A DNA stretch of 64,000 nt from Vitellaria paradoxa. Lineage: Eukaryota > Streptophyta > Magnoliopsida > Ericales > Sapotaceae. Position 1 is the stretch's first letter. Each line of letters starts with the position of its first letter. Location of the stretch: contig CM034236.1 of NCBI GenBank assembly GCA_019916065.1, positions 58,060,690-58,124,689 on the forward strand. The letters are read 5' to 3'. Below are positions 12,801-25,889 of the stretch, in pieces. The notes below the pieces were generated by a model. It made no database searches, was not told the DNA's origin, and saw only the letters and a program-made list of their open reading frames with translations. Both the position numbers and the translations under genes were made by a program.

Positions 12801-15800
12801 TGAAACTCGAGAAACAACCATTTAATTTTCTTGCCTGTATAAGAAAAAACAAAAAAATAAAAAATAAAAAACCAAAAGGGATTTATTGTCATCTATATAT
12901 CTTTCAAGATAACATGAATATGTTTGTAATGCATCCTGTTGCCCATTTCAAAAAATCACTTCTTGTTTTTGATGCCTCTCTTCGTTATCTTGAATTTAGT
13001 GACGTTTCCGAAGATGGTTATTCTTTGATAATTATCTCTCATGTTTTACTTCAAATTGTTCTAAAACATTTTTTTGTGAGTAAATTTTGTATTGAAAGGG
13101 TATCAAGGGGATGCCTCCCATGTGTAACTGTTTTAAAAAACATGGTTATCATGTTTGTTATGCTTACTTGTTACTCTTTTCTTTTTACAGTGGTAAGGAT
13201 CAGTTACTACCCAGTAAAGAGGAAGGAGAAAGACTTAGTCATATCTTGCCAAAATGTGAGATTCGGAAGTTCAATGACAGCGGTCATGCCCTATTCTTGG
13301 TATGACCTTGTTTGTGCGAGCGCACTGCCTGGGAAGTAACATTAGTAAAGATAACACACCTGTTAAAATTGTTCCTGAATTATTAAAAATAATGCACTTG
13401 TTGCAGTTGTTTCCTAATAAAAAATATAATATATTTTTTTTCAAATTGACAAATTTAATAAAATATAAATTTTCTCTTTCCATTAAAGAGCTTTTATTTG
13501 ACTTGCAATCCAAAAAATAAAAAATAAAAAATCGTTCTAGTGGGAAACGCCAAATGAGAAGGAACAAAATGAGTATACACCAACAAATATTATGCTCCAT
13601 GGCTAAGAGGGTCAGACCATGTCGTGCACATTACTTCAACTTGTTGATTCAGTCAGTGAGCACTTGCTTTTCAGCTCTAGATCATGGCCGTGTTAATTTT
13701 TTGTAGTGCTTGTCCATTTGTTCTCATGCCGTTTTTCTGCTCAATAATGTGCACAGATGAGATTTCTCAGTCTACATCCACATAATAATTAATCCGCTGT
13801 ATCCTAGGAAACACTTTGATTGTGGAAAGAAATAAGGTAAATATATTTGAAAGTCCTTTTGGGATTTGACAAGGTTGCTCATCATCTTACAGCCTAAATT
13901 AGGTACGTTAGAAGTGCTACTCGGTCATGAATTATTAAAGGGTAAATTATACTTACCTTCCCTCAACATTTCACTAATTATAGGTAACTATCCTTAATAT
14001 TTGAAATATACATTCACACCCTTTATTTTAAAATGTTTGTCGCAATAAAATCCTTTTGTTGATTTGGTCGTCAATATTAAATGAAAAATGGGGTGATCAC
14101 TTGGGAAAATCATATGAAATGCCTCTTTTATCCTTTTAGACTATTTGAAATATTCAAAATGCTCTTGAAATCTTTAAAAAGTTAAAAATTGCAATGTACA
14201 ATGGGAATAATTCCCAATATTTTTTCTTTATTTCTTTGTTTCCCATTTGTAGATATTGGCATCAATTTTGGAGATGGAGTTGAACTATAATAAGAGAAGA
14301 CAAAGGCTTTCTATAATGTTTAAAGTTCTCATTAGTATTTTGGATATATAGTCTAATGGGGTAAAGGAGAAATATTTTTTGACATTGAAAACACCATGTG
14401 TAAGGGACCAGTCTGTGAGGGACTATGCTTGCAGAAGAGTGTAGCAATGGATGAAGTAGAGAAGCAATGTTTACTGTCCCACATTGCCTAAGTATGAAAG
14501 GGGGATGTGCTATGAATGAAGTTTTAATAATTTACCTAGTAAAAGACTTTTTCTAGGGCACTTGTGTGGGTCTTAAATAAACAAAACCGTGAGGGTTGTA
14601 ATGTCAAACGCGGACAATATTGTATTACGTAGATCCTGGGTCGTTATATATGAAGCAAACAAATAACGTTTTCCGTCTCACGTTGCCTAGGTGTGGAAGG
14701 GGGATGTGTTATATATAAGAGTCTCACATTGCCTGGGATGTGCTATATGTGAGGGTTCAATAATCTACCTAGTACAAGACCTTTTCTTGGTTGCTTGTGT
14801 GAGCCTTCAAGAAACAAAAATTGTAAGGGCTGCAAAGTTCAAAGCAGATAATATTGTACGACGCGTATCCTGAGTCGTTACGCTGCGTTCTATTTAATAT
14901 TGATAGTCAGATTTACAAAAGAATTTAATTGTGGCAAACATTTCAAAATAAGGGATTGAGTATAAATTTCAAATGTTGAAGGTAGTTACTTGTAATTAGC
15001 TAAATATTTAGGAGAGGTAAACTTAATTTACCCATTATTAAATTATAATATTTAAGTTTTCATGAGAAAGATGTGAAACCGTGCCACAAGTGTTAGCATA
15101 AACTTCATCTGGTCAACCTTTTGTTGAAAGAAAATGATGTATTGTACAGACAGAATAACCTGCATGGAGAAGACCATAGAAGTCCTTGCATCATAGGGGC
15201 ACATCAATTCTAATGTAGCAGGACGACTAATCTCAGTAGATAGTCCATTTGAATTATTGCTTGTCATCTAATTAAGAAGCATAAACCCATCTAGAAAAGT
15301 GAGCCACTGGTGTTGTGTTTGTCAGGCTTTAATACTCATTGGACACCTCCTCTACACATATTGGGCAGTTCTCTAAATATGTCCTATTTTTGTTTTTTTT
15401 AGAACCGGATAATCTTTGGACACTCAGAGACACGTGTCCATTAGTTAGATATGCATAAAATACATTTTAATCTTGAAGAGGAAAAAAAAAAAAAAAACTT
15501 GGAAGTACATAATTTGATAGAAATAATATAAATATAAATTTATTTGATTCCTTATCCCTTAATTTTTTTAGTTTTAGGAATTTTTAGGCCTAAAATTCTA
15601 AGTTAGTCATCATTGGTTTATATTCTTTCCTAGTTTTTACTGAAAGAAATTTTAGTTGAATTGATACCCTGCAATATATGTTGTTGATATATGTATGATG
15701 GTCGCATAAATATGCAACAGGAAGATGGTGTTGATCTGGTAACTATCATAAAAGGCGCTAGTTTTTATCGTCGTGAAAGGATCATTGATTATGCCTCTGA

Positions 15801-18800
15801 TTACTTCCCACCAAGCCCTTCAGAATTCAAAAAAATGGTTGAACCATGGAGGTATGTTATGTTTGAAGCCTTCTAAAAACTACAAATAACTTTTTTGCTG
15901 TAATCATTATTATGGAATTCTGGAATCACTTTTCTATCAATGGAAAATCTGGGTACAATCCAATCTCTTAGATATATGCGCCTCATGGAACCAAAACATT
16001 ATATGTACTTCTTCCACTAGGAATTGTAGGTGGTGTTGGGATTAAGCTTTCTTATGCATGTTTCAAATGTTTAATTCTTTTAGTGGCCTATCTTGTATCA
16101 TATGTGAATGGCATTTGCCATTGAGGATGTTGCTCACATTCCATTGGACATTTCCCAGACATTTTTGTTTTTCCTTTCTAATCTATATGATTTGAGTCTT
16201 TGTGGGATAATATTGACTTGTAATTTGTATTTCCTTCACAATTATAATGAATCCTAGATGGCTTGAGATGGCTGCTGCTCCTATGATCCTCTCAACTTTG
16301 GAGAATGGGAAAATTGTGAGGGGCCTTGCAGGGATTCCAGCAGAGGGACCGGTCTTGTTTGTTGGCTATCATATGCTGCTAGGTTTAGAACTAGTTCCTT
16401 TGATTTCCGCTTTCTGGACTGAACGAAACCTTCTTGTCCGTGGGATAGCACATCCTATGCTGTATTCAAATCTGGGAGATGAGTCAGTTCTTGATATATC
16501 ATCATTTGACTCTGTCAGAATTATGGGGGCTGTTCCTGCATCAGCAAGTAACTTCTACAAACTTCTTTCTTCAAAGTCCCATGTGCTGCTATACCCAGGA
16601 GGTGCTCGTGAGGCTCTTCATGGGAAGGTAATATTTTAGTGGTTGTATCCTGCTTTTGATCTACATGAACCTGCTGAATTTTTCCTTTTTCATAACCCTT
16701 TGTTATTCAAGAAGTTACAACTGAAGAATGGTGGGCATTTATCTGCAATGAGATCTTTCCTGTATCTTTTCAAATTTGTTCTTTCTTCTGAAGGTCTTTA
16801 AATCCTTTTTGCTGGAAGAACTTTACCATTTCCAATATAAGGCCATAAAAGTTCATTTATCTAGTCTGCCTTGGTGCAATTAATGTGCTTATTTGCATAG
16901 ACACATATAGCATGACCACGGTGACATGCGTGTTTAAAATTTTGGATTCACTCCCCATTACTCTCCACTCTTCTTACTTTCTAGGGTGAGGAATACAAGT
17001 TATTCTGGCCAGAACAGACTGAGTTCATCAGGATGGCTGCTAGATTTGGAGCAAAAATTGTACCTTTTGGGGCTGTCGGAGAAGATGACATTGGTCAAGT
17101 AAGCCTGGAACATTAATTTTTATCAACTGCTGCCTTCTTTCTGAATTGGTAGTTTCCATTACATGCTACCAATGTTGTATCTTTTGGGGGTTTTAACTCT
17201 TATGCTGCCTACCTTCTGTCCTGTTTATGGAAAACATTTCATTCAAAAAGGGGAGTTTTTTTTAAGAGGTTCAATTACCTTCTCCTCTACTAAATGATTG
17301 CAAATATTGCTTGGCATCACATAGTACAACCAAATTCATGCAACCAATTGGGATTATGAGGAAAAGAAAAGTATTGAGATGCCTACGGGTTTTAAGGATT
17401 TCTAGGCATCTTATTAGGTTTATGATTTGTATTGATGACAATTTGTTTTCCAAAATAATATTTGAATTAAGTTAAGGTTTGAGTCTTTTTGTCGTTGTTT
17501 GCTCAAGTCCAAGCTTGGATTATAGATGAAGTTGGGAGAAAATCAACAAAAATCGCTGGTTCCACCAGTCTCGTAGCTGGCCAAAATGCCCCATTGGTTT
17601 CTTAGTCTCCAGTAAACCACCCCAGTGCCCTTAAAGAACTGGTCTAGCAGTTTGTGTTCTGGAAAGACGGAACCTGCAGTTATGTTAAGTAATAATCCAG
17701 TAAGTCCGGAGTCTAATCCATAGGAAGGGGTTTTGTTTTGTTGGGGGGGGGGGAGGTTTCAAACTAATGTTTATCGTGTAGTGATGTTTCGAGAATGAAA
17801 TTAATAAAATAAGAAAAATAAGATAGGTTTTTGTGTATGAAAAAGGATGAAAACAAAATAAAAGAACAACTTAGGTATTGAATTTCAACCAATCAATTAC
17901 CATGTAAATCTCAGTTAATTAATCCGGAAGTTTAACTTAATTAAAACCCAATGATATTTTATTTTAATTGAACGAATTTTTCCTCGAAACTCAATATTTT
18001 GATTAAAAATTTAATTTGAAACCTGAAAACACGTTCAAGGAATTGAGGGCATTGGATGTATCAAGAAGTAGGTTTTTTATCATAACCAATCAAACAATAT
18101 TATCAAATAAATATTTTTGAAAGAAATCAATCATTCATCCCAAAAATTGATTGTTCAATAAATTTAAATAAAGAAATAGTATTTAAACTTGCAGGGAATT
18201 CCATCGTTCATTGTGCCAAATTCTAGGTTATGTTGACAACGAATCAAAGTAACTGACCTAAGTTTTTAATGTGTCAAAATCATAAAATTGTTTACAATTA
18301 AACTATTTTATAGAGGAAAATATTTTAGCCAATCATTCAAAACCTAAAGAATATAATTTTAAAGAATATGGGATTGCATTAATCAGTCAAAACTTACAAG
18401 AATAATTGATGGCTTTCATCCTAACTTAGGTTAGGGTTAATTACAATTCATAGGAGAGAAGAAGAAAGAAAAAAGAGAAGATGTGGCTAAATACCCAATA
18501 GTGTGTAAAACAACTTTACTTATAGTTTGTGCATAGTTCTAGACCAACTGGGGAGCAAAAATAGAATCCAAAACATGTTTGGAATTAACTTTAGGAGTGT
18601 TCATGGCGACAGGCCATTCAAACACCCTTCGATAGAACTAAAATTTTATTCTTGGCCCCAAGCTAGGCGCCCAATTTCGGTCAATTAGGAGACATCTATT
18701 AGAGATAAAGTTGTATGTTTTAATCGTCTTTCTAATTACGCAAAATATGAGGTCTATTGAACTTTTGAGTTAAAAGTTTTGTGCAAAATACTAAAAGGGT

Positions 18801-21800
18801 GTCAAGCTAAATTTTTCAAAAGAAGTTTTTAAAATGTACAAGTTTGCTTTCTATCTTCCAATCTTTCACTGTATAACCATTTTAATTCTAAAGATCTTCC
18901 ATGAAGTTATTGTATTCTTTAATTTAGTCATCCTTGGTACACCATCATGCTCATTAGAAATTGTCTCAAAATCAATTCCAATGCTCCTTAGGGACTTGGG
19001 CTATATCTATGCCAACTTGCTCCTTTTATCTTGTAAATCACATTAAGACCACAAAAAAAAAAAAAAAAAGAAAAAAGAGTGGGGAGGGGGAAGGATCATG
19101 CGTGTATGTCCATTCAAAATCATTGTACTTGTCTCTAAAATCATACAAATAAGATTACTATGAAATCCACTAATCACTACTTGGAGAATAATCAATTAGG
19201 TACACATGTCAGGTCAGGATATGTTTTGACAATTGAACCGTCTAGTTTGAGAATCCTATAATACCAGGACAAGGCTAAGTGTTCTTATTTCTTACAATTT
19301 TAATTTAGTACCTAGAATAAAATGGTATTTTGATGTAACATGAAGTATTACAATTTTAATTTAGTACCTAGAATAAAATGGTATTTTGATGTAACATGAA
19401 GTATTAAATTTTGGGAATCGACTCGTTTGAATATCAAATATGTCACACAAGAAGACAGTTGCATAAATTGAATTGTTAGACATGCTAGCTATCAGCATGT
19501 CAAAGTAGACATATCCAATACTCAAAAAGTATGACTGCCTGAGTGGGGCACTTTACTCATTTAGTAAAGTCCTTCTAAATGGGCTTAAAGTAATTGAATT
19601 CTATAACAAATAGTAGATCACCTTTTCGTATTTTAAGCTTTTGTAACTATTAAGTAATCCTCTATTAATTAATTGCTTGCGTGCCGCTTCTCTCTCTAAT
19701 TAGGTATTCTTGGATAAAGATGACCTAATGAAGATTCCTTGTTACAAGGATTATATTGACGAAATGAAAGGAAAGGTTATCCAGTTGAGGTATTCAAAAT
19801 TTTATTCTTGATTTTGTTAACCTACAGAAGTTTATGCTCTTTGTGTTTCTCAATACTATTTTCCCCTTACCTTATGACTTTAATGTGCATTCTTTGGTTC
19901 AAACTTTCATATTTGCTCTTTCTTTCATATTGATTTATGGTAGATTCTTTGTTTGAACTCAAACTTACTAAAAAGGCATTTAGAAGGATTAATTTTCTCC
20001 TAATAAAATGTGACTCTGCCCATATTTAATTCCAAGTATTTTCTTTAAAATTACGTGTTTCATCTGTCTAAATGATTAACATGTCTCTTTCTCAAGTGTC
20101 AAAAAAAGGAAATCCAATTCTAATAAATAATTGGATATGATTAGACCAGTATTCACTACGTGTGATGAGAAAAATCCAATTAGTGTCGTCCAACATGGAC
20201 GTGGCATGGGTACAACACCTTCCTAGAAATGTTCTTATTTATCAACTTTTATTTTTTTATTTTTTTTAAATAACAAAATAGCACTAGGCTACCTTGGTAC
20301 TACACCCGTCGTGCTTTTGTTCATAAAGAAGAGAGAATTTGAAATTAGATTTGGCATTTGGTGTCAATTGGGGGATGTAAAAAAATATCAAACTTGGCTT
20401 TTCTTAAATAAAATGGCTTATAGGCACACAAGTAACATGCAGGGCAAATGCTTTAGATTAAACATACAAATGTACTAGAAATGGTATTAAAAAGAATCCA
20501 ATAAAGGGTGAGAGTGGGTAAGTCGTAGTTTTGGTTCCAATTGTTAGAAGGGGATTGAAATTAAGTAGATAACTTTAAAAATATAAGGGCTCATTACTAC
20601 TATTGGTATTACCACTATTGCCGCCACTACTACCACCACTCACTTGTTGTCACTACCCCTACTTACCCTATAACTCTCTCCACTACGATCATTATTATCA
20701 CCACCACCACCTGTTACGGTTTTACCTACCTATCGCCACCTTCCAACCACTTGTTATCTTCAACATCACCTCTTATTTGACACATCGACTATCACTGTCA
20801 TTTAACTTAGTTGTACTCATAACTATCACCATTGACATCCATTAATAATTTACTATTCTGCACCAGTGCTGCCATCCATCACTGCTCGTCACTATAATTG
20901 CCAAAAACTTTGATACATGATAAGAAACATACAATATGTGTTGACAAGGAGGCATTTTATGCATATCTTATGAATTTATCTATTTTCCCAAAAAAAAAAA
21001 TGCTTCAATAAATACGTTGTACGTAACAATATAATTCACAACGAACAATATATACAACACTCTAATATTTTGCTATATTTTTGCATTTCCTTTCTGTTGT
21101 TGGGTACTTCTTTTGAATACTAGTGTGATATTATGATTACAGGACTGACATTGGTGGTGAGGTTTCAAAGCAAGATCCAGTGCTTCCACTAATTCTACCC
21201 AAAATTCCTGGCCGTTTTTATTACTTGTTTGGAAAGCCAATTGAAACAGAAGGTATAATAGTAGATCACCAAATATCCTTGTCTAAACACAAATTCTATG
21301 CTTGCTTAAAGATTTAAGTAAAATATTCTGTTTTGGGAGATATTTCTTGCAACCCTTGTGGCAATATAGAATATGATCTTGGTTTTTGTTAGCCCCCCAC
21401 CGTTGGCACCTATTCAGTCCTTTGGAATTATGGTAGACATCATACATTAGCCTAATACTAACACATGTTTAGGTAATAAAGTAATTGCATTAGTAATCCA
21501 ACACAAAGGTGCACAACATATATGTTCGCAAATATTTGGAAGAGATATCGTAATTCCCAAAAACTATGTACAACCACCTAAGATTAGTACTTAAATTCTT
21601 AATCATGGTTATATGTGTAAGAGTTTGTACTAGGGGATGATAGGTGATTCCCTCGGTACTTACAGCCACTCCTAGATTGAGGTACCTAAAAAATATAGAT
21701 AATGGGGGTAAACGAAAGTCACTTAATGAAAGTATTATACTCAAAATAAAGGTATCAACCAGAAAGATAAAGACAAGTTGTACATAACAGTGCTTACTCA

Positions 21801-23177
21801 TACCATATAGCATATCACTTGCATATTCAAAACTTTACATAAAAGAACTTCATAACCCGATCTGTCGACTAAAGGTATACAGTGATTCTCAATGCCCCTA
21901 TTGGGGCATCTCATAGACGTAAATTACCATTGCACAATGTAAAAATACACAACCTTTTGTCCATGGAAGGGGGACCTAAGATTTGTAATTAGTGAGGGCA
22001 AAAATATAATTTTTAATTGAATAAGGCAAAAGAAAAAAGTAAAGGGAAAAAAGTATAAAAATAATGGAAACAAAAGTAAAATTTCTAAATAATGTTGACA
22101 AAAACAAAAGGGCCTTAGGGTAATTATTCAAATCAGTGCGGGCAATTGCTCCCACTTGCCCTCACATGAATCTGCCCTTGCGCCCATGATCGCTCAAGGG
22201 GAGGCCGTGGCTTTATTCAGCATGTCTATCAGCTCAATTGCATTAGTCTATGAAATGCATCTAGACATGCTTCTATATTGTAGCATAAGTGATATTTGCA
22301 TATCACTCATTTCAAATTGTATTACAAGATACTAGTACTTTTCTTTTTTGGTATTTTAAGGACATCAATTTATAGTTAGTAGTTAGAGTTAGTTAAAGTT
22401 AGCTTGGGAAGGGAATCGAGCCCACGGCCTCCTATTGAGAAAGTGGGTGCTGTCCCACTAGGCTAGCCCAAGGAGTTGGATGCAAGTACTTTTTATGAGT
22501 CACTATTTGTAGCTTTTGAATATAAGACGCCCACCTGGTTTATGGGTATGGTATTATAATTTATAAACTGGCTGCAATACAGAGGAGAGGAGGTCTCTAT
22601 TAACGTAGCCCACCATTTCACGTGTTAGTTTTCAAGTAATCAAAACTCAAATTAAAGAGATATAAGATATGAATCTCGGCATACATGCGTGGCAATTCTT
22701 ATTAAAATTCTTCCCAACTTCACACACCACGGATGCATTTATTTCTTAATATATGTATGAATGGGTTTGTTTGTTACATCATTCACACGTATTATGATAG
22801 ATTTAACCATCTGGGTGAATTTGATCCCCAGTTGTCGGTTTCAAAACTGCTTGACTATCAGATTTCATTGGATGATTGTGTCATTCATGTGTATTTCTTC
22901 AGTTTATATATATATAGATATATATATTTCTTGATGGGTCTATTTTTTCGTCAAGTCTTTAACTCAACCATCATTATCTGGTTAAGGGAGGAAGCAGGAT
23001 TTAAGAAACAGAGATACAGCACGTAAGTTGTATCTAGAAGTGAAATCAGAAGTTGAGAGATGCATAGCTTACTTGAAGGACAAGAGAGAAAATGATCTTT
23101 ACAGGAATATATTCCCTCGGTTAATTTACCAGGCCACGCATGGGTTCGACTGCGAAGTCCCAACATTTGAATTTTGA
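8118..23177 (+). CDS. PES2: Phytyl ester synthase, plastid (complete, 14 exons)
   Basis: Exons: 8118-8493, 8690-8741, 8954-9009, 9548-9706, 9900-9995, 11565-11671, 11936-12057, 13191-13299, 15721-15851, 16258-16627, 16985-17098, 19704-19789, 21143-21252, 22987-23177. All junctions are GT-AG and in phase; the total of 2079 nt gives 692 residues, close to the roughly 700 of the Arabidopsis proteins. The Ala/Ser/Arg-rich first 50 residues look like a chloroplast transit peptide. An alpha/beta-hydrolase half follows, with GESLGG (Ser189) and likely Asp326 and His355 completing the triad. The C-terminal half is DAGAT-type, with VGYHMLLGLEL (His441), LLYPGGAREALHGK and FWPEQTEFIRMAARFGAK. The family moves fatty acids onto free phytol or diacylglycerol in stressed or senescing plastids. 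The closest Arabidopsis proteins are At3g26840 (PES2) and At1g54570 (PES1); PES2 is preferred only by synteny. Confidence 0.93.
9771..9804. repeat. (CT)17 microsatellite in PES intron 4
   Basis: Uninterrupted CT dinucleotides shortly after the intron 4 donor. Confidence 0.95.
13940..15033. mobile_element. Non-autonomous Mutator-like element with nested LTR-like fragments
   Basis: Both sides carry the 9-bp direct repeat ATTATTAAA (13931-13939 and 15034-15042). The ends are inverted repeats starting GGGTAAATTA and ending TAATTTACCC, and the similarity extends about 150 bp inward (for example AATATTTGAAAT on the left against AACATTTGAAAT on the inverted right, then the TTATTTTRAAATGTTTG block). 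A 9-bp target duplication plus long inverted repeats is the Mutator signature. No transposase ORF is present. The middle holds two direct LTR-like copies (14469-14885). Confidence 0.8.
14469..14885. repeat. Two tandem LTR/TRIM-like fragments inside the Mutator-like element
   Basis: Copy one runs about 14469-14647 and copy two about 14670-14885. Both start with GTCYCACRTTGCCTAGG-like sequence. Both contain GAAGGGGGATGTG, ACCTAGTAMAAGACYTTTTCT and AAGAAACAAAA-like words, and both end with GCRGAYAATATTGTA and a GTCGTTA terminus. I know this end motif from plant LTR-like repeats in general but cannot assign a family. No primer-binding site lies between the copies. Confidence 0.5.
19292..19403. 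repeat. Perfect 56-bp tandem duplication in PES intron 11
   Basis: 19292-19347 is repeated without change at 19348-19403; each copy begins TTACAATTTTAATTTAGTAC and ends AACATGAAGTA plus T. Perfect identity points to a recent event. Confidence 0.95.
21962..22200. mobile_element. hAT-like remnant (uncertain)
   Basis: The left part (GGACCTAAGATTTGTAATTA then GTGAGGGCAA) and the inverted right part (AGGGCAGATTCATGTGAGGGC) resemble each other and resemble the ends of the element at 47382-47923. I could not fix the target duplication, so the boundaries are approximate. Confidence 0.3.
22343..22484 (-). mobile_element. tRNA-derived SINE
   Basis: On the minus strand there is an A-box-like TAGCCTAGTGG followed about 35 bases on by a B-box-like GGCTCGATTCC, the internal polymerase III promoter layout of tRNA-derived SINEs. 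The tail is of the AACTAACTCTAACTACTAAC type, ending in an A-rich stretch. The 9-bp direct repeat AGTACTTTT flanks it at 22334-22342 and 22485-22493. It lies antisense in the last intron of the PES gene. Confidence 0.7.
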
Positions 23178-23800
23178 TCAATTTCCCCCGTGGAAGGTGA
23201 GTTTCATCCTCTGTTTAGCACATAGAAATCCAGTAAAGAAACAAAGTAAATCCTAGGTATATACCTCTTCAGCATCTGCATATAGTTACTATCGTATACA
23301 AGCTGGAATTGAACCATTCAAAGTTGAAAGTCCTGGCATTACATCTTTGGGTCTTTTAGAAGTATTGCATAGACAATTTGCTTCCTAGCTGACATGTTTG
23401 TTATTCTCATGCCCCAAGCTAAGGGCGCTAGGATGATTTTCCTTTTTGACTTTTGGTGAAGACTATGGCTAGTCTTACATTTATTCTGGCTTCTAAACTA
23501 TTTACCTAAGTTGATCTGCTTGTGGGCAGCTACAGCGAATGGTCCAGAGCTCTGCTATGATGCTTGTGTTGTGGTTAGTCCAATCTTTTGGGAGAAACAC
23601 GATTTACACTGTCGAAACTGTGCCTGCCCACTGCCAGGATGATCGACTCCATTTTTCGTAAAAATTGTGTTTCAGAAGAGCCAATACTCTTCTCTTGATT
23701 GATTTGGCCAATCCCCATGGCCGAAACATTTATTTGATATTATTTGAGTTGCCGAGATGTATCATATGACACGGTAAGCAGTTCTCAAAGTTTATTGGGG
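23178..23800 (+). other. Probable 3' untranslated region of the PES gene, with a possible 3'-UTR intron
   Basis: Downstream of the TGA at 23175-23177 a good donor (AAG then GTGAGT, near 23196) and a good acceptor (GTGGGCAG before CTACAGCG, near 23530) could define an intron in the 3' UTR. No transcript evidence is available. The poly(A) site was not identified. Confidence 0.35.
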
Positions 23801-23846
23801 GCATTGTTGATCCTAGGTTGATTGTGATCATGGATGCATTGTCCCT

Positions 23847-23905
23847 GTTAGATTTAGTAATTATATATATTACTAAATCTAACAATATATATTACTAAAT
23901 CTAAC
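23847..23905. repeat. Perfect 15-bp inverted repeat plus a third arm
   Basis: GTTAGATTTAGTAAT at 23847-23861 is perfectly inverted at 23869-23883 with a 7-base AT spacer, and the second arm is repeated directly at 23891-23905. It could form a stem-loop just downstream of the PES gene. Confidence 0.85.
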
Positions 23906-25889
23906 AGTCCCACTTGTTGAATAAAAAGAATAAATGCATAACTAGTGAATAACAATTGTTTTACTATTGAAGGTAGATAATGTATTTCTGAATCTTATAA
24001 GAAACAATTTGATCGGCTACGTTAAGTGTAAATGCTTCTTCATTCGGCTCATACGATTTTCTTTATGGGCACATTTGAGCAAGGATGAATACAGAGTGTT
24101 AGCAGCAGCAGGTCTGACATGAATGTCATATGTGATCGTTAATTGGATGAAGAAGTGAGTTTAATATGCCTTCTTTAATTTGCAGAAGAATATTGAATTT
24201 TATGTAATTTTTATTAGGCACTTAAGGTACACAGAGTAGGATTAATTCAGTTGGCAATATTTGTACCTGCACAGAGCAGTAGCATCAGCTACTGAACCCA
24301 TAAAAAATAAATTAAAAAATCCTCTGCATTTTGCAGTGCAAGACACCAAAAAATGACTGAATGAGGTGTGCATCAGGGCCTCTAATTTTTAGTATTTCCT
24401 TCGTCATTCTTGGTTCTAAGCCAAAAAAAAAAAAAGACCTTAGAACCCATGACCGATTTGCAAGGACACTAAAGAATGAAGAACAAAATATTGAAGTGCA
24501 TAATTTTTATGGAAATTCGAGGTTACTTATATCTTCTACCTAACCTCATGGCTTCAATAGCACTTTTTTTTGGGGTTGGGGGTGGTTTAAATTTCAATAG
24601 CACTTTATGAGTGTATTAAGGTATCTTAAATGGCCTTTGATTTTTCGGGTTTTCTCCATAATTCATCAATCCTTAAAAACATTTTTGATGTATTTTTGGG
24701 CATCTTGGGCTTCTTTCACACGTCATCACAACACCAATTTTTTCTATGTACTTTTGGACCTCCTTTTGGGGTTCTTGATTTATATATATCTTTGACAAGC
24801 AATTCGGTTTAAGGAATGTTAGAAATATGAGTTAAATTGTAAATTTAGAAATAAACGCAGATTGATTCACTCCTAAAATAGGAGATGTGATTAATTGTTT
24901 CCTAAAATTATAAATTTTATCATGAATTATGGCCTCGGCATCAAATTACTTATTGACAAATCAACTGCCGGAAAAAGTACAGTTTATGGGTTACATTAAT
25001 CCCGCAACTGTTATTGCATAACGAATGATTAAGAGAGTGGCTCGTGATGATCGGAAAGGGATTGAAATTTGAAGCCAACATTGATATAACAAATAATTTG
25101 GACTAAGGAAATGAAGGAACTCAGCCATGGATTTACGTGCCAACAAATGGACAGGAATTAACGAATGAAAACGTGGCATTTCCAATAACACCCCTCCCTT
25201 TGATGCGCTATTATGGTGCGTTTCGCTGTTTGATAAGTTTTTTTTTTTTTTTTAAATAAAAAAATTAGCGTGAAAAATGACATGCAATTACATTTAATTA
25301 ATGGAAAGTTAAAATTTTTTAAAATTTCAAGATTACAAACGGGGGCTTGTATAAGAACCTACTACCATAAGCTCCCCTACTACAATGCACGGGTAGAGCA
25401 TTTGTAGTAATTGATGCGTGGTGATTGATGCATGTATGTATCAATTCAAAAATGCGATAATACTTAGTATATGCTCTTTAACCTTTTCAAATTAAGCAAA
25501 ATTATTCTATTTTTTTTTTAAATAAGGTATGAGAATTCCTAGCCCACAAAAACGCATATATTCGATCGCACACTCACACACACACATATATATATATACA
25601 CTAGTGTTGATCCATGCACGAAATTGTACAAAAGTTTTATGGACAAAATATAATTTTTAAATATATTACAAAATATTGTAATAAAATTACATAATTTTAT
25701 TAAATAATTAGATTTTTTTTTTTTACCAAATCTCGATCCAATCTGATCGAATCCTAAAAAATAAAATTTACTCTAGAATATATATTAAATTATAAACTTA
25801 CTTAATCAATCTGATCTCTTTTTTGTCTTAAACTATTTGTTAGTTTATTTTACATTTTTTTTTAATTCTCGATTCATTTTGCAGAGTTA

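Larger units (their letters stand above)
8494..22986 (+). other. Introns of the complete PES gene
   Basis: Thirteen introns. The larger ones are 9996-11564, 12058-13190, 13300-15720, 17099-19703, 19790-21142 and 21253-22986. Intron 8 carries the Mutator-like element at 13940-15033, intron 11 a perfect 56-bp tandem duplication, and intron 13 a SINE and an hAT-like remnant. Intron 4 has a long CT run (9771-9804). The stretch 10780-11300 in intron 5 is rich in GGTTCGGTTT-like words but I could not delimit an element. Confidence 0.75.

Noticed and set aside
12800..13339. 179-codon + strand ORF
   Set aside because: It covers PES intron 7 and exon 8 in the wrong frame; the true exon 13191-13299 is read in another frame.
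20600..20845. ACC/CAC-rich ORF of 80 codons
   Set aside because: A low-complexity trinucleotide-rich stretch inside PES intron 12.
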